DNA from: an uncultured Mogibacterium sp.
GTDB taxonomy: Bacteria; Bacillota_A; Clostridia; Peptostreptococcales; Anaerovoracaceae
DNA: 7,060 nucleotides
Reading direction: 5' to 3'
Assembly (NCBI RefSeq): GCF_938039775.1
Contig: NZ_CALHTQ010000132.1
Coordinates: forward strand, 1-7,060
In this document: positions 1 through 5,265 of the stretch, in pieces
How positions within the stretch are numbered: the stretch's first letter is position 1
How the letters are laid out: each line of letters begins with the position of its first letter
Notes under the pieces: generated by a model
Databases searched by the model: none
What the model was told of the DNA's origin: nothing
What the model saw: only the letters and a program-made list of their open reading frames with translations
Position numbers and translations under genes: made by a program

Positions 1-40
1 ACTCGTGTTAAATTAACGCAATTGAATCGCTTAAAATAAA

Positions 41-55
41 AGACTAATTTAGTCT
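41..55. repeat. 15-bp palindrome, possible operator or weak minus-strand terminator
   Basis: Arms AGACTAA and TTAGTCT are perfect inverted repeats around a single central T. The site lies about 30-50 bases upstream of the best -10-like hexamers, a position where a dimeric regulator could bind. Read on the minus strand, a shorter form of the hairpin is followed by TTTTATTTT, so it could instead be a weak terminator for leftward transcription. The sequence cannot decide between these, and in AT-rich DNA a palindrome of this length could also be chance. Confidence 0.3.
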
Positions 56-124
56 AAAAAAGATACCATTTCAAGGCCTATTTATGATAGTATATCAAGA
101 GTATATTAACTAGAGATAATTTTC

Positions 125-130
125 GGAGGA
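125..130 (+). promoter_or_regulatory. Ribosome binding site of the first gene
   Basis: GGAGGA lies five bases before the ATG at 136 and is a near-perfect Shine-Dalgarno match. It fixes the start. The next in-frame Met (residue 38) lies inside the hydrophobic core of the signal peptide and would destroy it. Confidence 0.85.
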
Positions 131-135
131 ACAAG

Positions 136-291
136 ATGAATTGTTTTGGCATTTTTGATAACAATAATGTAGAGACAAGACGAACATCGAAGACTGGGAA
201 GCGGGGAGAAGCAGCGAGAAGAGCATCGTCTATAGCGCTATCTTTCATGCTTAGTTTTACCATGCTTCTATCCCCAGTTACGGTTAGGGCT
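136..291 (+). other. Signal peptide with extended N-region (residues 1-52)
   Basis: About 30 mostly polar, Arg/Lys-rich residues precede a hydrophobic core (roughly residues 32-48). A Val-Arg-Ala site predicts signal peptidase I cleavage after Ala52, before Glu-Gly-Gly. The N-region is much longer than the few basic residues of a minimal Sec signal. Long N-regions are known in large wall-anchored proteins (for example YSIRK types), but no YSIRK motif is present here. The start is supported by the ribosome binding site at 125-130. Confidence 0.85.
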
Positions 292-3200
292 GAAGGTGGT
301 CAGCCGAGATCGCTGAACAATTCAGTCAACTACACATTAGCTGGAGAGACAGATGGAGTTTTGGACTACGCTAGAACTGATTTCACCAATGAGGATGCTT
401 CTGGTATTCATCTTGCAGTTACAAAGTGGGCAAAGTTGCCTGGCAGCTGGGGTGGTACAGATAAAGGACCTTATAACGGCAGATTCCTTATCAACTTCTT
501 TGACGATGATTTCTATAAACAGATTCAGTCAATTGAGGTTAACGGAGTTGAGTTTGAAAAAGAGGCGGATGGAGCACTTTGGAAGGTGCCTATAAATAAT
601 CGAACCTTCCAATCTGGTTTAATCGGTGTCATCACTAATACAGATGTCACTATCAAGCTTAAGAATGGTGCGACACTTACAAGTCTCGGACTTGATTCCA
701 AGAAAATTGATTTTACAACTACTTGGGTAAGATCTGATGGCAAAGCGGATAAGGGAGGAAATGACAATGGATTTATTCTAAAGAATAACCCTAATGTTCC
801 TGCTCTTCCAACTAATTCCAGCGCTGGTAATGATGACTACCTGGGAACTGGATTGAATTTTCTTACAACTGATGGTACACAGTCGAAGGATGGTAATTTT
901 TCAGGTGGAAATAGCGGCAAGCTTGTAAGCTACGATGCCAAGAACAAGGTTATAAAGTCGACAGTTTCTTTCAAGCCTGACCAGAACTTCCTGAATGCGA
1001 ACAGCGGATGGGTTCTATATATCAATGAAGTAATTCCGAAGGAACTGCTCAAGTATATCGATACTAATGAGGTTAGACTTGGTGTTTCCTCTCCAACTGG
1101 TACAATCACTGCATCTAATCCTATTAAGCTAACTGTAGACCCTAACGGAAATGGTGTGATTTCTACAAAAGATACCCCGGCACTCAGCATAGTTGGTGGT
1201 GACTGGAGCAAGGTAGAACAAGTTAGGAATACCCTTGATTCACAAGTTTTCTACGGGGCACTAGGTCAGAGAAGATCATATACAATTGAGTACAAACTTA
1301 AGTCGAACGTTACAAATCAGGAGTTCGCAAAGGCTCTCAATGATTATATCACTGCTAATAATCAGCAGCTTAACTTTGAGTCATGGCTCACAGCTGATTT
1401 TGTAGATTCTACAAATGTATTTAAGGGAATCAGGAAGCCTGACGGTGGGAAGCCTAATAAGAGAATTCAGCACTCGTATACTAACGCATTCCTAGAGGTT
1501 CTTGACACTGATAAGGACGGTCTATTTGACTTTGTAGAAGACGAAATAGGTTCTGATAAGTATAACGTTGATACTGATGGCGATGGAGTTCCTGATGGTC
1601 AGGAATACCTAACAGATAAGACTGATCCGACAAAGGCTAATTCGTATCTGGTAGTTAAGCCAAATGTTACAACGACGAACATCGAAGCAAATAGAGCAGA
1701 GACAATCAAGGGAACTGTTCCAAAGACAATTTATAATAACCCTGCAGATGAAACTAAGAAGCTAACCGCTACTAACACTGATGCGGGTAACGTTATTGTA
1801 AAAGCCTATAAATACGTCGCTGATGATACAGATTACACTCACGAGACAGCGAAGGCAGAGACTACAATACCTTTTTCTGATTTGAAAGATGGAAAATTTA
1901 GTATAAACGTTCCAGCCGGAACTTTTGCAGACGGTGATAAAGTTATACTTGTAGCTTACTCACCAGATGGAAAGAATCCTATGGTTTCGAGCACTAAGGT
2001 AAATGTTGGTGCTATCAAAGTCACATTTGATACTAATGGCGGAAAATGGGCAGACGGTACGAATGCAGACAAGGTAGTATCAGCAGTAAACGGAAAAGCA
2101 ACTCAGCCAGAAGAGCCTACCCGAGATGGTTACAAGTTTATGGGATGGGCTGCAACGGCTGGTGCTACTGAGGCAGATTCGGATATTCTAAAGAATATTA
2201 CTGAAGCCAAAGAAGTCTTTGCTGTATGGAAAGATAACAAGGCACCAGTAATTGATAACATTGGAGACCAGACAGTTATCGAAGGGCAGCCGATAACAGA
2301 GATTACTGTTACAACTGATGACCCTACTGCTACTGTTACGGTTAAAGATTTACCGACTGGAGTTCAGTATTCGAATGGAAAAATAAGTGGTACTCCTAAA
2401 GTCACTGACTGGCATGGTAATGAGGAAACTCGTGAAATTGCAGTTACGGTAGAGGCTAAAGACCCAGCAGGAAATACTACTACAAAGACATTCAAAATCA
2501 CAGTTCAGAGGGATACCGATAAGGATGGTATACCAGATATTACTGATCTTGATGATGATGGAGATGGATACCTAGATTCTGAAGAAACAGCTAAGGGATC
2601 CGATCCAAAGAATTCAAAGTCAGTACCGGCAGGTATGATAACACCGATTGCTCAGACTACGGTTACTAATCCGATTCAGACGGTTAATGATAAAACGGCA
2701 ATTACGAATATAGTTGTAACACCGGGAGCTTCTGGTGCAACTGTTACCGTTGATAACAGCAAGCTACCAAGCGGAGTAACTTATGATGCAGGTACAAAGA
2801 CAATAAGTGGCACACCAAATGTAACAAATTGGGGTAGTACAGAAGAAAAGCGTAAGTTTGAAATCCCTGTTGTAGTTAAGAATCCAGACGGCTCTAAGAT
2901 TACAAAGACAGTAGAAATCACTGTACTTAGAGATACAGATGGTGATGGGGATCCAGATATCACTGATACTGATGATGATGGAGATGGATACTCTGATACA
3001 GAGGAAACGACAAAAGGATCTGATCCGAAGAACAGTCACTCTATACCAGCAGGTACGATTACTCCAGCAGATCCATTAAATATTATTAATCCAGTACAGA
3101 CTGTTGTTGATAGACATGCTATTAATGATATAACTATAGGAACGATAGATATTGACTCGACTGAACATGTTGATAGTACAAAACTTCCACCGGGAGTTAC

Positions 3201-4923
3201 ATATAATCCAGGAACTCTCTCAATAACTGGAACACCTAATGTTACTAACTGGGGTAGCAATGAAGAAAAGCGCAAGTACGAAATTCCTATAGTCGTTACA
3301 AACTCAGATGGTTCATCGATTACTAGAATCGTAGAAATAACTGTTCTAAGAGATACAGATGGAGATGGTGATCCAGATATAACAGATCCGGATGATGACG
3401 GTGATGGATATACCGATCTCGCAGAAAAGACACAAGGTTCTGATCCTAAGAGCGCAAGATCTATTCCAGCTGCTGTTGTGACACCTGTTGCTCCAACTAC
3501 TATCACAAATGGGACACAGACGGTTAATGATAAGACAGCAATTACAAATATTGTAGTAACACCTGGAAATGCAGCGTCTGTAGTTACAGTAGATAATAGT
3601 AAGCTACCAAATGGTGTTACCTACGATACAGGTACTAAGACTATCAGTGGTACGCCAAATGTAACAGATTGGGGTAGTACAGAGGAAAAACGTAAGTTTG
3701 AGATTCCTGTAGTAGTTACGAATCCAGATGGAACTAAAATCACCAAAACTGTAGAGATTACAGTACTAAGGGATACAGATGGTGACGGTGACCCAGATAT
3801 TACAGATACAGACGATGACGGAGATGGCGTACCAGACACAGTAGAGACCGCAAAGGGTTCAGACCCTAAGAATGCGAATTCCAGACCTGCTGCTGTTGTA
3901 CCTCCTGTGACACCAACTACTATCACGAATGGTACACAGTCTGTAAATGATAAAACCGCAATTACGAATATTGTAGTAACACCTGGAAATAATAATGCAA
4001 CTGTGTCTGTAGACAATAGTAAGCTACCAAACGGCGTTACTTATAACCCAGCAACTAAGACTATCAGTGGTACACCAAACGTAACTGATTGGGGTAGTAC
4101 AGAAGAAAAACGCAAGTTTGAAATTCCTGTTGTAGTAACGAACCCAGATGGCTCAAAGGTTACTAAGACTGTCGAGATTACAGTATTACGGGACACAGAT
4201 GGTGACGGTGATCCCGACATCACAGATACGGATGACGATGGCGATGGTGTACCAGATACGGTAGAGACAGCAAAGGGTTCAGACCCTAAGAATGCGAACT
4301 CTAGACCAGCTGCTACGATTACACCTATTCCGCAGCCAACGATCACTAATGGAACGCAGAGCGTTAATGATAAGACTGCGATTAGCAATATCGTAGTAAC
4401 ACCTGGAAATAATAATGCAACTGTGTCTGTAGACAATAGTAAGCTACCAAACGGCGTTACTTATAACCCAGCAACTAAGACTATCAGTGGTACACCAAAC
4501 GTAACTGATTGGGGTAGTACAGAAGAAAAGCGTAAGTTTGAGATTCCAGTAGTCATTACGAATCCAGATGGTTCTAAGATTACCAAGACTGTTGAAATCA
4601 CAGTACTAAGGGATACAGATGGCGATGGTGATCCCGACATCACAGATACGGATGATGATGGGGATGGATATTCAGATGCTGTTGAAGCTTCAAATGGAAC
4701 TAACCCTAAGGATGCGAATTCTAGACCAACATCTAGTGTAAACTCAGGAAGGTCAGGAGGACATAGTGCACGTAATCATGCAGGAAAGACTCCACTAAGA
4801 TCAGTTTTAGGTCCTAAGACAGGAGATAGCTTTGAGGTTTATGTATATGCAGGATTTGCTATCTTTGCAGCATTTGAAGTAGCAATTCTGATGCTAATTC
4901 GCAGGAGAAGAAGAGACCGTTAA
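136..4923 (+). CDS. Large wall-anchored surface protein with Ig/TSP3 repeat stalk
   Basis: This complete 1595-residue protein is predicted to be exported by Sec and attached to the wall by a sortase. Domains in order: signal peptide 1-52; unassigned beta-rich N-terminal region about 53-450, probably the functional head; TSP3-like calcium module 456-503; Ig-like linker about 504-625; InlB B-repeat (Flg_new family) 626-699; a diverged putative-Ig (He_PIG-like) plus TSP3 unit 700-835; five 140-residue Ig+TSP3 units 836-1535; a Ser/Gly/His-rich linker; sorting signal with GPKTG at 1559-1563, a hydrophobic span and an RRRRRDR tail. Cys3, in the signal peptide, is the only cysteine I found. The Asp-rich TSP3 loops suggest that calcium stiffens the stalk. 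An adhesin role is inferred from architecture and the ligand is unknown. The gene ends in tandem stops TAA-TAG-TAG and is followed by a terminator, so it is probably transcribed alone or as the last gene of a unit. No named homologue is recognised. Confidence 0.93.
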   Translation: MNCFGIFDNNNVETRRTSKTGKRGEAARRASSIALSFMLSFTMLLSPVTVRAEGGQPRSLNNSVNYTLAGETDGVLDYARTDFTNEDASGIHLAVTKWAKLPGSWGGTDKGPYNGRFLINFFDDDFYKQIQSIEVNGVEFEKEADGALWKVPINNRTFQSGLIGVITNTDVTIKLKNGATLTSLGLDSKKIDFTTTWVRSDGKADKGGNDNGFILKNNPNVPALPTNSSAGNDDYLGTGLNFLTTDGTQSKDGNFSGGNSGKLVSYDAKNKVIKSTVSFKPDQNFLNANSGWVLYINEVIPKELLKYIDTNEVRLGVSSPTGTITASNPIKLTVDPNGNGVISTKDTPALSIVGGDWSKVEQVRNTLDSQVFYGALGQRRSYTIEYKLKSNVTNQEFAKALNDYITANNQQLNFESWLTADFVDSTNVFKGIRKPDGGKPNKRIQHSYTNAFLEVLDTDKDGLFDFVEDEIGSDKYNVDTDGDGVPDGQEYLTDKTDPTKANSYLVVKPNVTTTNIEANRAETIKGTVPKTIYNNPADETKKLTATNTDAGNVIVKAYKYVADDTDYTHETAKAETTIPFSDLKDGKFSINVPAGTFADGDKVILVAYSPDGKNPMVSSTKVNVGAIKVTFDTNGGKWADGTNADKVVSAVNGKATQPEEPTRDGYKFMGWAATAGATEADSDILKNITEAKEVFAVWKDNKAPVIDNIGDQTVIEGQPITEITVTTDDPTATVTVKDLPTGVQYSNGKISGTPKVTDWHGNEETREIAVTVEAKDPAGNTTTKTFKITVQRDTDKDGIPDITDLDDDGDGYLDSEETAKGSDPKNSKSVPAGMITPIAQTTVTNPIQTVNDKTAITNIVVTPGASGATVTVDNSKLPSGVTYDAGTKTISGTPNVTNWGSTEEKRKFEIPVVVKNPDGSKITKTVEITVLRDTDGDGDPDITDTDDDGDGYSDTEETTKGSDPKNSHSIPAGTITPADPLNIINPVQTVVDRHAINDITIGTIDIDSTEHVDSTKLPPGVTYNPGTLSITGTPNVTNWGSNEEKRKYEIPIVVTNSDGSSITRIVEITVLRDTDGDGDPDITDPDDDGDGYTDLAEKTQGSDPKSARSIPAAVVTPVAPTTITNGTQTVNDKTAITNIVVTPGNAASVVTVDNSKLPNGVTYDTGTKTISGTPNVTDWGSTEEKRKFEIPVVVTNPDGTKITKTVEITVLRDTDGDGDPDITDTDDDGDGVPDTVETAKGSDPKNANSRPAAVVPPVTPTTITNGTQSVNDKTAITNIVVTPGNNNATVSVDNSKLPNGVTYNPATKTISGTPNVTDWGSTEEKRKFEIPVVVTNPDGSKVTKTVEITVLRDTDGDGDPDITDTDDDGDGVPDTVETAKGSDPKNANSRPAATITPIPQPTITNGTQSVNDKTAISNIVVTPGNNNATVSVDNSKLPNGVTYNPATKTISGTPNVTDWGSTEEKRKFEIPVVITNPDGSKITKTVEITVLRDTDGDGDPDITDTDDDGDGYSDAVEASNGTNPKDANSRPTSSVNSGRSGGHSARNHAGKTPLRSVLGPKTGDSFEVYVYAGFAIFAAFEVAILMLIRRRRRDR
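292..1494 (+). other. Unassigned N-terminal head region of the first protein (residues 53-453)
   Basis: About 400 residues with alternating polar and hydrophobic stretches and many Gly, Asn, Asp and Thr, as expected for beta-sandwich adhesin domains. Recognisable stretches include GRFLINFFDDDFYKQI near residue 115 and SGWVLYINEVIPKELLKYI near residue 292. I could not assign it to a named family. It is the only part of the protein that is neither repeat nor signal, so it is the best candidate for ligand binding. The boundaries are approximate. Confidence 0.5.
1501..1644 (+). other. TSP3-like calcium-binding module (residues 456-503)
   Basis: Two Asp-rich loops, DTDKDGLFD and DTDGDGVPDGQE, are separated by a short helix-like spacer and followed by TDKTDPTKANS. 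The D-x-D-x-D-G-x-x-D pattern is that of thrombospondin type 3 repeats, in which side-chain carboxylates coordinate calcium. The module sits between the unassigned head and the beta-rich linker and may act as a rigid hinge. It is outside the 420-bp array and differs from the array's TSP3 modules in spacing. Confidence 0.8.
2011..2232 (+). other. InlB B-repeat / Listeria-Bacteroides repeat domain (residues 626-699)
   Basis: The stretch begins KVTFDTNGGKWADG, continues through PEEPTRDGYKFMGW and ends VFAVWK. This order (strand, NGG turn, P-x-R-x-GY-x-F-x-GW, closing A-x-W) is the signature of the Flg_new or InlB B-repeat family, a small ubiquitin-like fold common in secreted proteins of Gram-positives. 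Only one copy is present. It is usually a structural or spacer module, and no specific binding role can be read here. Confidence 0.88.
2233..2640 (+). repeat. Diverged first Ig+TSP3 unit (residues 700-835)
   Basis: This has the same order as the array that follows. A putative-Ig part contains LPTGVQYSNGKISGTP and VTDWHGNEE, and a TSP3 part contains RDTDKDGIPDITDLDDDGDG. The Ig part is four residues shorter than in the next unit and differs at many positions, whereas the TSP3 part is well conserved and lies exactly 420 bp upstream of its counterpart. It probably represents an older unit, or the one that caps the array on its N-terminal side. Confidence 0.8.
3973..4109 (+). repeat. 137-bp segment identical to 4393-4529 (copy A)
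   Basis: Every base from 3973 to 4109 matches the base 420 bp downstream. Immediately outside this block the two units differ at about 24 of 72 positions on the left and 19 of 91 on the right by my hand count. The identical block covers the core of the Ig domain, from VVTPGNNNATVSV to STEEK. Confidence 0.9.
4393..4529 (+). repeat. 137-bp segment identical to 3973-4109 (copy B)
   Basis: Second copy of the perfectly identical block, in the last unit of the array. A second short identical tract between the same two units is 4207-4235 against 4627-4655 (29 bp, including ATCCCGACAT, a codon choice not used in the other units). Confidence 0.9.
4807..4923 (+). other. Sortase-type cell-wall sorting signal (GPKTG-D variant)
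   Basis: Residues 1558-1564 read LGPKTGD. A hydrophobic stretch of about 22 residues follows (F1566 to I1588, with a charged E1581 near its middle), then RRRRRDR at the C-terminus. The order motif, hydrophobic span, basic tail is that of an LPXTG-type sorting signal, in which sortase cuts between Thr and Gly. The first motif position is Gly instead of the canonical Leu, so either the cognate sortase accepts a PKTGD core or anchoring is altered. Confidence 0.85.
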
Positions 4924-4949
4924 TAGTAGTACTAGTTGCACAAATTTTA

Positions 4950-4972
4950 ACCTTCTCTAAACCTTAGAAGGT
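4950..4972 (+). other. Small hairpin after the first gene
   Basis: Arms ACCTTCT (4950-4956) and AGAAGGT (4966-4972) pair over 7 bp with a 9-base loop, about 27 bases after the stop codon. No U-tract follows, so it is not a terminator by itself. It may protect the mRNA 3' end or be incidental. Confidence 0.4.
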
Positions 4973-4983
4973 ATTAATAGGTA

Positions 4984-5026
4984 AACAAAAATGGGCTTGA
5001 GCATAGTGTTCGGGTCCATTTTTGTT
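4984..5026 (+). terminator. Rho-independent terminator, probably bidirectional
   Basis: Positions 4984-5002 pair with 5008-5026 over 19 positions, including four G-U wobbles, around the loop ATAGT. The GC-rich inner stem (ATGGGCTTGAGC / GTTCGGGTCCAT) is flanked by AACAAAA on the left and TTTTTGTT on the right, the A-tract/U-tract pattern of an intrinsic terminator. It separates the two surface-protein genes into distinct transcription units. Confidence 0.85.
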
Positions 5027-5070
5027 ATATCTATAAATTAAGATATTAATATATGATATAATCTCGATAA

Positions 5071-5102
5071 TTGCACAAATGCTTGGTAATATCGTGTATA
5101 AT
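5071..5102 (+). promoter_or_regulatory. Candidate promoter of the second gene
   Basis: A perfect TATAAT lies at 5097-5102, about 74 bases before the start codon and after the terminator, where a promoter is expected. The best upstream -35-like hexamer is TTGCAC at 5071-5076, but the 20-base spacing is long and the match is only 3 of 6. A second TATAAT at 5057-5062 also lacks a good -35. The short inverted repeat CGATA (5065-5069) / TATCG (5090-5094) flanks the spacer and could be an operator, though it is weak. Confidence 0.45.
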
Positions 5103-5163
5103 ATGTGAACAAGTATGTCGTTTTTTACATAGTGATTATTCGTTATAACAGTTCATTGAAAGC

Positions 5164-5169
5164 AAAGGA
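5164..5169 (+). promoter_or_regulatory. Ribosome binding site of the second gene
   Basis: AAAGGA lies six bases before the ATG at 5176. It is a moderate Shine-Dalgarno match, weaker than the GGAGGA of the first gene, with normal spacing. It supports the start, which directly precedes a clean signal peptide. Confidence 0.75.
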
Positions 5170-5175
5170 TTCGAA

Positions 5176-5265
5176 ATGAGTATTAAAAAATCTCTTACAC
5201 CGGCATTGGTGGCTTTGGTAACATTCATTTTAGCATTTGTTATGTTTGGATTTGAGGCTCATGCA
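5176..5265 (+). other. Signal peptide of the second protein (residues 1-30)
   Basis: Lys4 and Lys5 precede a hydrophobic core of roughly residues 10-26, then EAHA, with predicted signal peptidase I cleavage after Ala30. The layout is short and canonical, in contrast to the long N-region of the first protein. Confidence 0.9.

Larger units (their letters stand above)
1..135 (+). promoter_or_regulatory. Leader region upstream of the first surface-protein gene
   Basis: This AT-rich non-coding stretch ends in a strong ribosome binding site. It contains a gapped palindrome with arms GTTAA/TTAAC at 7-17, a perfect-armed 15-bp palindrome at 41-55, and several AT-rich -10-like hexamers, of which TATGAT at 83-88 and TATATT at 102-107 are the best. 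No convincing -35 box lies 16-18 bases upstream of either, so the promoter is not fixed. The end of any upstream gene is not visible. Confidence 0.35.
2641..4740 (+). repeat. Five in-frame 420-bp tandem repeats (putative Ig + TSP3, 140 residues each)
   Basis: Units are 2641-3060, 3061-3480, 3481-3900, 3901-4320 and 4321-4740, with exactly 420-bp spacing throughout. Each holds a He_PIG-like Ig domain (core LP-x-GVTY, T-x-x-I-x-GTPNVT-x-WGS, EEKRK, NPDGS) with a Rib-like strand pair, then a TSP3 module of the type RDTDGDGDPDITDTDDDGDG, closing with a KGSDPK-type turn. Unit 2 is the most diverged, with an unrelated-looking segment at about 3100-3180. The TSP3 end alternates between a GYSD/GYTD form (units 1, 2, 5) and a GVPD form (units 3, 4). 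The array most likely forms a calcium-rigidified stalk. Unit phase is arbitrary. Confidence 0.93.

Noticed and set aside
78..263. Minus-strand 61-codon frame overlapping the start of the first gene
   Set aside because: It covers the signal-peptide coding region and leader on the opposite strand, ends in AT-rich leader sequence and shows no recognisable family.
353..595. Plus-strand 80-codon frame in another phase near the start of the first gene
   Set aside because: It is fully inside the first gene and overlaps its well-supported frame. It shows no domain and no ribosome binding site.
3036..4643. Several minus-strand open frames of 60-156 codons across the repeat array, with SPSPS-rich translations
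   Set aside because: They recur with the 420-bp period and mirror the Asp-rich GAT/GAC-GGT codons of the sense strand. They have no convincing ribosome binding sites and their products are near copies of each other. They are shadows of the plus-strand repeats.
2641..4740. The tandem array as a CRISPR or mobile repeat
   Set aside because: The repeats are long, contiguous, in-frame and coding, with no spacers, terminal inverted repeats or target duplications.
5057..5062. First TATAAT after the terminator as the promoter of the second gene
   Set aside because: The matching -35 position (about 5034-5039) reads TAAATT, a poor match. The downstream TATAAT at 5097-5102 is no worse and gives a shorter leader, so this one is kept only as an alternative.
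5065..5094. Inverted repeat CGATA...TATCG as an operator or riboswitch-like stem
   Set aside because: Only five base pairs are perfect and the inner pairing breaks down quickly. In AT-rich intergenic DNA this is weak, and it is mentioned only within the promoter entry.
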